From Paraburkholderia panacisoli (lineage in GTDB: Bacteria; Pseudomonadota; Gammaproteobacteria; Burkholderiales; Burkholderiaceae), in assembly GCF_008369935.1 (NCBI RefSeq), contig NZ_VTUZ01000023.1, forward strand, positions 1 through 64,000: 64,000 nt of DNA. The letters are read 5' to 3'. Below are positions 8,586 through 17,176 of this stretch, one piece after another. The notes under the pieces were generated by a model. That model worked only from the letters and a program-made list of their open reading frames with translations. It did not search any database and was not told where the DNA came from. Position numbers and translations under genes: made by a program. The stretch's first letter is position 1. Every line of letters starts with the position of its first letter.

Positions 8586-9858
8586 GAGGAACCTCCAGTC
8601 TTGGTTTCGCTGCGAACTGTTGTCCGAGCGGTTGATTGCAAGTCTAGGTAAGAGGCCGCCCTTAATTAAGTACCTCGCGCACAAGGCTGAATTGCGATTT
8701 TAAGTGTTAACCCTGATATTTGTCGTTAGAGGTTCTCTTGCTGTCTCTGCATACTGGGCTGGATTTGCATGCGGCGAGCTTGCGTCGCGCATCGCAACGA
8801 CGCGCGTGTCTGGCCCATTCGGAAGGCAACAAGTATTTGAATATGCAGCGATTGATGCACTGCATACCGCCGAGTCCCGGAGCAATCCGCGGCCAGCCTG
8901 GTGTGACGCTGCGCGCGCAAATCAAGCGCGCAAAAGAAGGGGATTCAAATTGGAGGAATGGTGAAATGACGAGCAGGCCCAGCGCTCCCACGAGGGACGA
9001 TTACCGTGATACAAGTTGTCGCACCCTCGGACCGGATCCATTCACTCCGCCTGTCAGTTCGCTGTTCGGCCCACTGCATCACCGCACGCGCACTGGACAA
9101 GCAGGCAGCGGAAATGCTTGTCGCCGCGCCACGGCAACGCACCTGAAGTTGCTGAAGAAGTTCAGGAGTATTGACGCGACAGCTTCCTGCGAAACACCAC
9201 GCAGCCCTTCGCATCCTGTGCGTGTGCGTGGAGAACGTGCTTGCCCAGATCAGTTCCAATAAGCGCGGCCTCGTTCGTGACACCCTCCTCAACGTTGGAA
9301 CTGTCCGCTCATCCTGCGACGCCTGCTGGATCGGGCTGGCCATTTCATTCTGTCCGGGTGCCGGCGACGATTTGGGGAGCGGCGATGACACCCGCACGTG
9401 CGGCAACGCTGGCCAAGCCGCCGTCGAGCGAGGCACCCTAAGCGACGCTGGCGCGGTTTTGCAACTGCACGGCACGGCACGGCACGGCACGGCACGGCAC
9501 GGCACGGCACGGCACGGCCAAGAGGATTTCAGAAGAACTACGTTCGGCAACGGCAACGGCAGCGGGCAGTCGCGGTAAGGTGATCGTAACGAATGCCCGT
9601 TTCCAGATGGTTCCGCGTCAGACAGCCACGTCACTCACTTCCACGGCGCATGTGGCGTGTTGCGCGGCAGATGCGAATCAAAGGGTGTTCTGATGGAGTG
9701 ACGCCAGGCCAGGCCTGTCGCCGTCCGATGAGCAATCCCACAAGCAGTGTCGGGAGCGCGGCCGGAACGTACAGCGACGCCCTATCAGCAAGCGCGTCCA
9801 GATGCGGCTATGATTTCGTGCGGCGATCGGCGCCGAAACACGAAAGGAGAAAACCCGG
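8586..9858. other. Long gene-poor stretch with a simple repeat
   Basis: Several overlapping frames exist on both strands, but none shows a domain or a supported start. The only distinct structure is the GGCAC pentamer repeat at 9471-9515. The last 100 bases contain the ribosome binding site of the monooxygenase-like gene. This looks like decayed sequence. Confidence 0.45.
9471..9515. repeat. Pentanucleotide tandem repeat (GGCAC)x9
   Basis: Nine uninterrupted copies of GGCAC, preceded by GCAC and followed by GGC. A five-base unit changes reading frame with every gain or loss, but no recognised gene runs through it. Confidence 0.97.
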
Positions 9859-10167
9859 ATGATTCATGTCATTGCGACGATCACAGCACAACCCGGTCAG
9901 CGCGAAGCTGTGCTGGCACTCTTCAACAAGAACCGTCCGGCGGTGCTGGCGGAAGAGGGATGCATCAGCTACGAGGCCGTCGTCGACGTACCGGACTTCG
10001 GGGCGATTCAGAAACCGCTCGGCAATGACACTTTTGCTGTAATCGAACGCTGGGAAAGCGCGGAAGCGTTGAGGGCGCATGGGGCCTCCGCGCATATGGC
10101 CGAATATGGACGCAATACTCGTCCGTTGCTCGTGAGCCGCGTCATCAACGTGCTTGAGGCTTGCTGA
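9859..10167 (+). CDS. Antibiotic-biosynthesis-monooxygenase (ABM) domain protein
   Basis: A 102-aa single-domain protein of the dimeric alpha/beta-barrel ABM family (YgiN-like quinol monooxygenases). It starts MIHVIATITAQPGQREAVLA, has the EGCISYEAV segment near residues 33-41, and a VIERWESAEALRAH motif near 61-74, all typical of the family. An AGGAG ten bases before the ATG supports the start. The protein is cytoplasmic and cofactor-free in known members. The neighbours are decayed genes, so the context gives no substrate. Oxidation of a quinol or detoxification of a small aromatic is possible but unproven. Confidence 0.82.
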   Translation: MIHVIATITAQPGQREAVLALFNKNRPAVLAEEGCISYEAVVDVPDFGAIQKPLGNDTFAVIERWESAEALRAHGASAHMAEYGRNTRPLLVSRVINVLEAC

Positions 10168-10305
10168 AGGCCAGGGCTCGTGCAGCCCTGCATTTGATGA
10201 GCAGGCAATCTCTCAAGCAGTTGTGCGGCTGAACGATCCATGACGCGGTGAAGGTGTCTGTGCCATATCGGCCGCAACGGCGCGCCGGATGCCACGTGCT
10301 CGCGT

Positions 10306-10574
10306 TCACACCTGCGCAAGTCCGGCGATGCCCCACGGCGCCGTTGTCACGGTGATCAGCACTTTGCCGTATCCGCGGTCGGCGAGCCCGCCGCGGATAT
10401 GCTGCGCGATGTCGTTGCGGGGAAGCAGCACGCCGGAGGCAAAGCCTGGTGCCACAGAGGTCAACACCAGCTCGCTGCCCACGCTCGGTATCGCGCAGCC
10501 GACGTTGGTGCGATCCATGAAGCCGATGATGAACGTAATCATCAGCACTTGAAGCAGACCTAACCATCTGATGT
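10306..10574 (-). pseudogene. MFS transporter N-terminal remnant
   Basis: The minus strand reads RWLGLLQVLMITFIIGFMDR, then TNVGCAIPSVG, the usual start of an ACS-type MFS carrier with the first membrane helix and a DRxNVG motif. A later piece, GGLADRGYGKVLI, resembles the loop after helix 2. An in-frame TGA precedes the fragment and the frame ends after about 80 codons, where a complete carrier has about 430. It reads away from the decayed dehydrogenase, so the two were probably divergent partners in one catabolic locus. Confidence 0.55.
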
Positions 10575-10718
10575 CTCATCGCCTGTTTTTGTGGGAATAC
10601 CGGCCGCTCGGGGGTGGGGCGTACTCGGCACACGTGACCTGCTGGGCGTATTCGCAGGCGATAAGGTGCTTTGTGACGGTCGCGGGTATCGCCGGCCGCG
10701 AAGTCGCTGCCAAACGAG

Positions 10719-10728
10719 TAAGCGCTTT
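10719..10728. promoter_or_regulatory. LacI-type operator candidate
   Basis: TAAGCGCTTT with its central AAGCGCTT palindrome is a typical half-symmetric core bound by LacI/GalR-family repressors. It lies between the decayed MFS and dehydrogenase fragments and upstream of an intact lacI-type gene. Binding is inferred. Confidence 0.45.
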
Positions 10729-10813
10729 CTCTGGAATTTCTCCGCTTTTGGCCGTAAAATGCATTGAAAGTCTTCGTGGTCTGATCGAGCACCGTCCGAA
10801 ATTCAAACGAGAT

Positions 10814-10828
10814 AGAAAGCGATTACTT
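10814..10828. promoter_or_regulatory. Second LacI-type operator candidate
   Basis: AGAAAGCGATTACTT resembles an imperfect LacI-family operator and lies 95 bases from the first site. Two spaced sites in a divergent promoter region fit looping or dual repression, but this is inferred from pattern only. Confidence 0.4.
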
Positions 10829-10891
10829 AAATTGCGTGCTTGAGTGAAACGCTGGCTGGCGCGTACCTCTGACTCCGGTCTCCGCAACATG

Positions 10892-11264
10892 AACATCGAA
10901 TCTTGCTACAAACCGCTTCGGAGCCTCGCGGCATGCCGGCGTCAAACCCGCGGTGTTCGCGAGCTTGAATCACGCGGTGGGAGTTCATCGACCCGACCAG
11001 ATGATCTCAAATGCCGCCGCGCCACCTCTTCGTATGGCTCAACCCTCGCGACATGGTGCAACTGGCGAAGCGCTGCATCGATTAACCCGACTACAACTCC
11101 GTGATCGTGCACGGTGCGTCGGTCAATGCGCATAACCGCTGGAGCAAACGGTGCGGCAGTTCGGCTATGTGCCGGAGAATGAAGTTCGGCGCGAATCCCG
11201 AACGGACCAACCAGGCGAAGTCCCGCGCCCGGCGGTGGCCATTTCTCAAGGTGCCGCGTTATAG
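10892..11264 (+). pseudogene. Uronate dehydrogenase-like (NAD epimerase family) pseudogene
   Basis: Several frames carry pieces of an NAD-dependent epimerase/dehydratase-type enzyme resembling hexuronate dehydrogenase. They are NIESCY, then HAGVKPAVFASLNHAVG in a shifted frame, then VWLNPRDMVQLAKRCID, an in-frame TAA, PDYNSVIVHGASVNAHNRW, another shift, and VRQFGYVPENEVRRESR to a stop at 11262-11264. The middle of the protein (about 100 or more residues between VG and VWLNP) is missing. The family oxidises uronic acids to aldaric acid lactones. Stops, frameshifts and the deletion make this clearly non-functional. Confidence 0.6.
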
Positions 11265-11318
11265 TATGCCGGGCAGGGCAGGCGCGATGGTGCGCCTCGA
11301 CATCGGGCAGGATGCAAG

Positions 11319-12365
11319 TTGACCAACGAGACAAAGAAGAGAGCGCCGCGTCGCAAATCGAATGCGATTTCGGTGATGGATGTCGCGCGTGCGGCAGGGG
11401 TATCGACTGCGACCGTTTCGCGCGTGTTGAACGGTAACGCAAAGGTAGCGGCAGAACTGCAGAACCGTGTGCGCGACATCGCGCAGGAACTCGGCTACAC
11501 ACCGCACGCCGCGGCGCGCGCGCTAGCATCGCAGCGCTCGAAAACGATCGGCGCGGTGATCCCATCGCTGGAAAATCAGAACTTCGCGATCGGCGTGTTC
11601 GCGCTGCAAAAGCGCATCGGGGAAGCCGGCTATACATTGCTGCTCGGATGTTCGTACTACGACCAGGAAGACGAGCTGAAGCAGGTCCGCGCCCTTATCG
11701 CAGACGGCATCGCCGGGCTGATGCTCGTGGGCCGCAGCCACTCGCCCGCGCTCTACGAACTGATCGAAAAGGAACAGATTCCGCTCGTCAATGGCTGGAC
11801 CGTCGATCACCACTATCCGTATGTCGGCTTCGACAACGTGGCGGTCGGCCGGCGCCTGGCCGACTATCTGCTCGATCTCGGACATACGCGCTTCGGCATG
11901 ATTACGCAAATGACGCAGCATAGCGATCGCGCGGCTGATCGCATCATCGGCGTGCGCGCGGCGCTTCAGGCGCGCGGGCTGCAGTTGCGCCACGAGCATC
12001 TGATCGAGATGCCACACAAGATCATTGAAGGCCAGATGGCGATGAAGGCGCTGATGAGCGGCCCGGAGCGTCCGACAGCCGTCATTTGCGGCACCGATCT
12101 GCTTGCAATCGGTGCGCTGGCCGAGGCGCGCGAGTCGGGTATCGACGTGCCGGGCGACCTGTCGATTGCGGGCATCAACGACATCGAATTTTCCAGCTTC
12201 ACGTCGCCGCCGCTGACGACCATGCGGCTCGCCGCCGATGAAATCGGCGCGCGCAGCGCCGAGTATCTGCTCGCGCGGATCGAGGGACGGCCCGTGAGTT
12301 CGCAATACATCGTGCCGACCGATCTGATCGTGCGCGGCACGACGGCGCGTCCTCGCAACCCCTAG
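11319..12365 (+). CDS. LacI/GalR-family transcriptional regulator
   Basis: A 348-aa repressor-type protein. Residues 16-62 hold the N-terminal helix-turn-helix (ISVMDVARAAGVSTATVSRV) and hinge helix (RALASQRSKTIG follows). The rest is a periplasmic-binding-protein-like sensor domain with the family motif AVICGTDLLAIGALAEARES and IAGINDIEFSS. The start is a TTG with CAGGA upstream. GntR-like sugar-acid regulators such as GntR/IdnR have similar sensor domains, so a sugar acid is a plausible ligand. Decayed MFS and dehydrogenase genes and two LacI-type sites lie directly upstream, making it an orphan regulator or one now acting elsewhere. Confidence 0.9.
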   Translation: MTNETKKRAPRRKSNAISVMDVARAAGVSTATVSRVLNGNAKVAAELQNRVRDIAQELGYTPHAAARALASQRSKTIGAVIPSLENQNFAIGVFALQKRIGEAGYTLLLGCSYYDQEDELKQVRALIADGIAGLMLVGRSHSPALYELIEKEQIPLVNGWTVDHHYPYVGFDNVAVGRRLADYLLDLGHTRFGMITQMTQHSDRAADRIIGVRAALQARGLQLRHEHLIEMPHKIIEGQMAMKALMSGPERPTAVICGTDLLAIGALAEARESGIDVPGDLSIAGINDIEFSSFTSPPLTTMRLAADEIGARSAEYLLARIEGRPVSSQYIVPTDLIVRGTTARPRNP

Positions 12366-12476
12366 GCCGCACACGTGGCGTCGATGACGAGGCGTGAGTT
12401 CGAAGCGACTCGGGGTTCCCTGGCTGCGATTCCAGCGTCGCTTCAGGGCGCGCAATAGTTTGCGCCCTCGCGCCGG

Positions 12477-13376
12477 CTACCCCGGAATCAGCACGCGACT
12501 GCGTGTGAGCACCTCTTTTGCCAGCTCCACGATGGTATCCGCGCCGCTCAGACACTCTTCCTGATAGGCGACAAAGAACCCTTGCTGGGTGATCGGCCGT
12601 CCAGTGTTCAGCACGTGAATCAGCCCGGCATCGATCTCCGTGCGCATTATCGCGGGCGACAACACGGCCGCCGCATGTCCCGCCGCGACCAGCCGCGACA
12701 TCATGGACAGGGAATTGCATGAGCTGACATTGTCCGGATTGCAACCGGCGCTGCGGAACCAGTTCATCACAAGCGAATGGTTCGATGACGGTTGCGAGAC
12801 GGTGATGATCGGTACCGACGCGAGCTCGTGAGGTGCGACATTGCAGTTGGGCACGAGTTGCGGCGACGCAACCCAGTGCAGATCGGTGTAGCCGATGGCG
12901 GTCTCGACCACATGGGGCGCATTGGTGGAATCGTTCAGGATCGCTATGTCCAGTTCGTGCGCACCCAGCTTGCGTCCGAGTGCGACGCCCACATCGATCG
13001 TGAGTTCGATCTTCATGTGCGGATATCGCGTCTTGAGTTGGGTCAGGAGATCTGCAAGCCCCGCGTGGGCAATGGACTCGATCGCGCCGAGACGTAGCAG
13101 CCCGTACATGGGGTCGGTCCGCTTCGCAATCTGTTCGAGCTTTTCGGCTAGCTTTAGCACCTGTTCCGCATTGGCGAGCGCGTCGCGGCCTGCGCGCGTG
13201 AGTTCGGAGTGCGTCCGGCTGCGCGTGAAGAGCTGCACGCCGAGATGCTCTTCGAACTCCTGGATGCGTGCAGAAATGGTCGGCTGCGTGAGGTGCTGAT
13301 GACGCGCCGCCGCATGAAATCCGCCTAATCGCGCCACCCAATAAAAGGTTTCAATTTGCTGAAGAGAAATGCGCAT
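12477..13376 (-). CDS. LysR-family regulator of module 1
   Basis: A 299-aa LysR-type regulator: the winged helix-turn-helix occupies residues 1-60 (LQQIETFYWVARLGGFHAAA, then RHQHLTQPTISARIQEFEEH), and the effector-binding domain follows from about residue 90. The opening QIETFYWVA is shared with the LysR gene at 56516, linking the two modules. It is divergent from the amidohydrolase gene, with 170 bases between, so it probably controls that gene and perhaps the neighbouring minus-strand genes. The ligand is unknown. Confidence 0.9.
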   Translation of the reverse strand: MRISLQQIETFYWVARLGGFHAAARHQHLTQPTISARIQEFEEHLGVQLFTRSRTHSELTRAGRDALANAEQVLKLAEKLEQIAKRTDPMYGLLRLGAIESIAHAGLADLLTQLKTRYPHMKIELTIDVGVALGRKLGAHELDIAILNDSTNAPHVVETAIGYTDLHWVASPQLVPNCNVAPHELASVPIITVSQPSSNHSLVMNWFRSAGCNPDNVSSCNSLSMMSRLVAAGHAAAVLSPAIMRTEIDAGLIHVLNTGRPITQQGFFVAYQEECLSGADTIVELAKEVLTRSRVLIPG

Positions 13377-13546
13377 GATCGAGGGGTTCTATCAGATGGC
13401 GTCGCTAACTTTGATTATCTCGCGGACAAATTGCGTTCGTATACTGGGCCATTCTTTTCGTTGCGACGGAGCGTAGTGCGTGGCTGGTCACTTTGCAGCA
13501 GGACAGTCCGTAGCGCCGATCGACCCACCGGCTAAAGGAGATGCGC

Positions 13547-14506
13547 TTGGAGCAAAAGAAGCAAGGCCACCGTGATCTACCCCAAGGCGGCGAAGACCCT
13601 CGCCGCGGTAGCTGGGCGACTGGCCTCGCGACCCCCGGCGAATCCGGCTTTCCAGAGGAGCCGGCACGCGTCGGCCGCACCGACCCACCGCGCTTTCCCG
13701 TTCCGCCGAAGGCGACCGACAGTCATCACCATATCTACGATGCGCGCTATCCCGTCGATCCGTCAGCGCAATTGCAGCCGCCCGACGCGACGGTCGCCGA
13801 GTATCGCGCGTTGCAGCGCAGGCTGGGCATCGAGCGACATGTCGTCGTTCAACCGTCGACGTATGGAACCGACAACCGTTGCCTGCTGGATGCCCTGTCG
13901 CAGTTCGGAAAGACCGCGCGCGGTATCGCGACCGTGCCCGACACCGTGACGGACGGTGAGCTGGCCGGTCTTCACGAGATGGGCATACGCGGGTTGCGCT
14001 TTAACCTCGAATACCTGGTCGGCGTCACGGTATCGATGATGGCGCCGCTCGCGGAGCGGATCGAACCGCTCGGCTGGCACATTCAGATCAATGCCACCGC
14101 TGCGCAGCTACTCGCGCATCGGCAGCTGCTTGCGAGTCTGTCGTCGCCGCTGGTGATCGATCATATGGGGCAGATCCCGCAACCGGGCGGCGCGGAGCAT
14201 GCTGCATTCGGGATGGTCGAGGCGCTGCTAGCCGGCGGCCGTACCTGGGTCAAATTGAGTGGTCCCTATCTTGCGTCGCGAAGTGGAGCGCCGGTCTACG
14301 CCGACGCCGGCATGGTCGCGCTCAGGTTGACCCAACTTGCCGAGGACAGGATGCTGTGGGGATCGGACTGGCCTCATCCGACGCAAGCGGCCGACAACAA
14401 GCCGGACGCTGCCCGCTTGCTGGATGATCTGACGCTGTGGATACCCGATGAATCGACGCGGCATCGAATCCTCGTCGAAAATCCTGCAAAGCTTTACGGC
14501 TTTTAG
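13547..14506 (+). CDS. Amidohydrolase family 2 (TIM-barrel hydrolase)
   Basis: A metal-dependent hydrolase (PF04909, LigI/sulfomuconolactone-hydrolase-like) of about 319 aa. Motifs are DSHHHIYD (metal-binding HxH), the catalytic-site segment LVIDHMGQIP, and MLWGSDWPHP near the C-terminus. Related enzymes hydrolyse lactones such as 2-pyrone-4,6-dicarboxylate. A TTG at 13547 is preferred, since AAAGGAG lies six bases upstream; the ATG at 13541 directly abuts that site. About 40 residues before the catalytic domain are charged and look disordered. It is divergent from a LysR gene and convergent with ridA. A lactone or lactam intermediate of the module 1 pathway is a reasonable guess for the substrate. 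Confidence 0.85.
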   Translation: MEQKKQGHRDLPQGGEDPRRGSWATGLATPGESGFPEEPARVGRTDPPRFPVPPKATDSHHHIYDARYPVDPSAQLQPPDATVAEYRALQRRLGIERHVVVQPSTYGTDNRCLLDALSQFGKTARGIATVPDTVTDGELAGLHEMGIRGLRFNLEYLVGVTVSMMAPLAERIEPLGWHIQINATAAQLLAHRQLLASLSSPLVIDHMGQIPQPGGAEHAAFGMVEALLAGGRTWVKLSGPYLASRSGAPVYADAGMVALRLTQLAEDRMLWGSDWPHPTQAADNKPDAARLLDDLTLWIPDESTRHRILVENPAKLYGF

Positions 14507-14535
14507 CGTGCGTGCGGCGTGCGGCGCCGGCTGCT

Positions 14536-14934
14536 TCAGCGCTTGCCGATGTAGGCCACCATGTCGATCTCCACGAGCACACCCTGCAGACCGGCTTCCA
14601 CGGTCGTTCGCGCCGGCTTGTGCCCAGCAAACCAGCTGGCATAGAGCGCGTTGAAGCGGCTAAAGAGCGTCAAGTCGGTCAGATAGACTGTGACCTTGAC
14701 GACGTCCTCCGGTCCCGCGCCCGCGGCGGCCAGTACCCGCTCGACATTGGCGAGCGTTGCACGGGTCTGCTCTTCGATCGAGTCACCGATCACATTCCGG
14801 TCGGCGTCGCGCGGCGTCTGACCGGACAGGAAGACGAAGTCGCCCGCGATCATCGCGGAAGAATAGTGCCCGCCGGGTTTGAAGTCGGTTGGATTGACGC
14901 CATGCAATGCGCGGCGCGTGCCACTGTCGTTCAT
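14536..14934 (-). CDS. RidA/YjgF-family enamine/imine deaminase
   Basis: A 132-aa RidA-family protein, a small trimeric cytoplasmic enzyme that hydrolyses reactive enamines and imines released by PLP-dependent dehydratases. Key residues are kept: Arg109 in PARTTVEA, which corresponds to the carboxylate-binding arginine of RidA, and Glu122 in LVEIDMVAY. It is the last gene on the minus strand of module 1, 109 bases after the PLP enzyme gene. This adjacency supports the idea that the PLP enzyme makes an enamine. A second RidA gene sits next to the second copy of the PLP enzyme at 50766. Confidence 0.88.
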   Translation of the reverse strand: MNDSGTRRALHGVNPTDFKPGGHYSSAMIAGDFVFLSGQTPRDADRNVIGDSIEEQTRATLANVERVLAAAGAGPEDVVKVTVYLTDLTLFSRFNALYASWFAGHKPARTTVEAGLQGVLVEIDMVAYIGKR

Positions 14935-15043
14935 GCTTTTCTCTTCGCCTTGATGTGGAGTTGTTCGACTTGCCGCATGACGTGCGTGGCCGCGTCGCGT
15001 TTTATCGCTTCAATCGACGCTTGCCCGCTGAGGGCCTCGCGGG

Positions 15044-16144
15044 CTATCGACGGCTCCCGAGTTGCTCACGCACTTCCCACGACCCTTCGGTGGCAAGCAC
15101 CATCGCGCTGGGGTAAAGATAGGCGGTCGTGCAAGCGTGACGCGGCATTAACATGACCCGGTCGCCGACTGCCAGATCGGTGTTTTCGACTACGACGTGC
15201 TCTTCGCTCATCATGACGATCTTGCCGTCCCAGCGAAAGCGCTCGGCCAGCGGCTTGTCCGGCGAGATGGCCTTCGAGCCCGCATCGAGCGTGGCGGTTG
15301 TGCCGGTACGTGAAATCACCGTTGCCAGTACATAGGCGCTTGGCGTCCAGCCGAGCTCGGGCAATTCCAGGTCGTGTTGAGCGCTCGAATAGGTCCAACT
15401 GCCCGCGGAGACGAAGTCGGCGAGTGTGTGCGGCCACAGATCAAACGTATAGCTGCCCCCGGCGATGAGCCTTGTCGACAGTCCCTCTGCGTCGGCTGCG
15501 TGCATCAGCGCCGACACTTTCTCCACGATGGCCGCCACCCGCGCGTGGCGTGTGGCACTCTCGAGATCATGGATATGGCCGTCATAGACATGCCATCCTC
15601 CAAAGCAGCCGAGCGTGGCCAGTTCACGCGCCAATTGCAGCGTCGCCGCGGCCATCGGCGCGCCGGTTCTGCCCATGCCGGCATCCAGGTCGATCAACAG
15701 CGCGAGATTGGTCGACGGCGCCCCATTCGTCGCGAGACGCCACGCGGCTACGCCTGCCGCCGAGTCGACGAGCGCCTCGACCCGTGCGGCCGGATGAGCG
15801 TGCGCCAGCGCGAGCAAGGTACGGATATGAGCGCGGTTCACGGTCGGATACGCCCAGACGACGTGTTTCGCGCCGGCTTCGAGCACCATCGCCACTTCGG
15901 CCACGGTAGCGGCCTTGAATGCAGTTACGCCTTCGCGAATCAGTCTCTCGACGACCCACTTGGCGCGATGCGTCTTCACATGCGGCATGAGCCGTGCCAC
16001 CCCGCCACACGCACGGGCGGTCGCATGCAAGTTATCGACAATGCCGCGCTCGGATACGATGAAACACGGTGTCTGCAATTCTTCTGGCAAGCTGGCAGCC
16101 CACGACGGCGCACGTCTGAGAGTGGTACTCGAAGGGTCGGACAT
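15044..16144 (-). CDS. D-serine dehydratase/D-threonine aldolase-like PLP enzyme
   Basis: A 366-aa fold-type III PLP enzyme (alanine racemase N-terminal barrel plus D-serine dehydratase-like domain). Lys57 in MPHVKTHR is the predicted PLP lysine. In the C-terminal domain His336 and Cys338 (RHACTTAYLY) match the Zn site of eukaryotic-type D-serine dehydratase, which uses H-x-C, whereas D-threonine aldolases have H-x-D. I therefore favour dehydration of a D-hydroxy amino acid to a 2-oxo acid and ammonia via an enamine, with RidA helping. It has 49% or so visible identity pattern shared with the gene at 51213 by eye (not calculated): MPHVKTHRA, STLAEVAM-like and KAISPDKP segments. No clear Shine-Dalgarno precedes the ATG. 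Confidence 0.85.
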   Translation of the reverse strand: MSDPSSTTLRRAPSWAASLPEELQTPCFIVSERGIVDNLHATARACGGVARLMPHVKTHRAKWVVERLIREGVTAFKAATVAEVAMVLEAGAKHVVWAYPTVNRAHIRTLLALAHAHPAARVEALVDSAAGVAAWRLATNGAPSTNLALLIDLDAGMGRTGAPMAAATLQLARELATLGCFGGWHVYDGHIHDLESATRHARVAAIVEKVSALMHAADAEGLSTRLIAGGSYTFDLWPHTLADFVSAGSWTYSSAQHDLELPELGWTPSAYVLATVISRTGTTATLDAGSKAISPDKPLAERFRWDGKIVMMSEEHVVVENTDLAVGDRVMLMPRHACTTAYLYPSAMVLATEGSWEVREQLGSRR

Positions 16145-16180
16145 GGTTGGTACGTTCAGGAAATAAGTAGGGCGTCACGC

Positions 16181-17158
16181 TCACGCTCGCGCGTGCGACG
16201 GCGCCGCGAGGTAGCCGTCGACGTGCGCCCTGAGTTGACTCAGCACTTGTGCATGCTGTTCCCACGAGAGCCGGTCGACGCTCATCTTCGGCGTCGCGGG
16301 GCGGTCGATGCGGCTATCGTCAACCGCCTGCCCGATGTCGACGGCCGCAGTGAGATACGCCCGGTCGCGCTCTGGCGTGAAATCGGTGAGCAGCCGCGCC
16401 GCCGCGTCTCGCGGCGCGACCATCGCCATCGCGGAGACCAATCCCCAGCCGCCCCAGTTCGAGACGCTGGAAACGATCAGGTAGTCCGCGGGAATGGCCG
16501 CGCTGATCAACGGGCCGTTGGGAATGTCGTCGTGGACGATTTGCTCGGGCAGCACGCCCATGCCGATTTCATTGCCGCCGTCGCCGATGCCGATCGTGAC
16601 CCACGGACGCGACCACTCGGGATCCTCGAACAGAAGATGCAGCGGAGCGGTATCGTCGGACATGTCGGCGCCGTACTCGCGGTGCGGCTTGCCGTCGCTC
16701 GCGGGCGACACCCGCTCGATCGCGATCATATGCGTGATCGGACGTTCAGCCTCGCTTAGCCGGGCTCTTAGCGACTTGACCGATGCCGCGCTCACCGAGG
16801 TGATCTCGAACGCCACATCTTTCGGCAATTCCGTGGTGACTGCCCAGACCGCCTTGCAGCATGGCGCGTCCGAGATCACCGTCACCGGTATGCCGAGGTT
16901 CGACAGTGCGGCGGCCAGATGGGCCATGCCGCCCAGTCCGTCCGTCTCCGGCGAGGGCGGGACGGCATTGCGGATGAAAAAGCCAGTTACGATACCGACG
17001 TGGGCGTTCGGCGTGCTCATGATCGAACGCGCGGCCGCTTCCAACTGACCTTCGACGAACCGCTTCATGCGGCCAATGTCGCGCCGGACGGTTTGACCAA
17101 TGATGTCTTCGACTTTTGCTATTCCCATTTTTCCAATCTCAGTAGCAACGTTGCTCAT
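16181..17158 (-). CDS. D-glutamate cyclase-like (DUF4392) protein
   Basis: A 325-aa protein resembling the D-glutamate cyclase family (DUF4392), whose mammalian member (DGLUCY) turns D-glutamate into 5-oxo-D-proline. Visible features are the N-terminal GIVTGFFI segment, DGLGGMAHLAAAL, ITHMIAIERVSPASDGKPHR, and a GIGDGGNEIGMG glycine-rich loop followed by SNWGGWGL. The start at 17158 lacks a good ribosome binding site; ATG 17128 (MGIAKVED) is an alternative. It lies 36 bases before the PLP enzyme gene on the same strand, so the two are likely co-transcribed. The substrate in bacteria is not certain. Confidence 0.8.
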   Translation of the reverse strand: MSNVATEIGKMGIAKVEDIIGQTVRRDIGRMKRFVEGQLEAAARSIMSTPNAHVGIVTGFFIRNAVPPSPETDGLGGMAHLAAALSNLGIPVTVISDAPCCKAVWAVTTELPKDVAFEITSVSAASVKSLRARLSEAERPITHMIAIERVSPASDGKPHREYGADMSDDTAPLHLLFEDPEWSRPWVTIGIGDGGNEIGMGVLPEQIVHDDIPNGPLISAAIPADYLIVSSVSNWGGWGLVSAMAMVAPRDAAARLLTDFTPERDRAYLTAAVDIGQAVDDSRIDRPATPKMSVDRLSWEQHAQVLSQLRAHVDGYLAAPSHARA

Positions 17159-17176
17159 GTGAGGCGCGGCGATCGC

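Noticed and set aside
9471-9515. GGCAC repeat considered as a CRISPR or iteron array
   Set aside because: The unit is five bases with no spacers, and no cas or rep genes are present.
12199-13341. 380-codon minus-strand frame overlapping the LysR gene
   Set aside because: Same strand, different frame from a clear LysR gene; extremely Arg-rich and without domain.
15374-16759. 461-codon open frame on the plus strand
   Set aside because: Antisense to the PLP enzyme and D-glutamate cyclase-like genes, with no domain or ribosome binding site.
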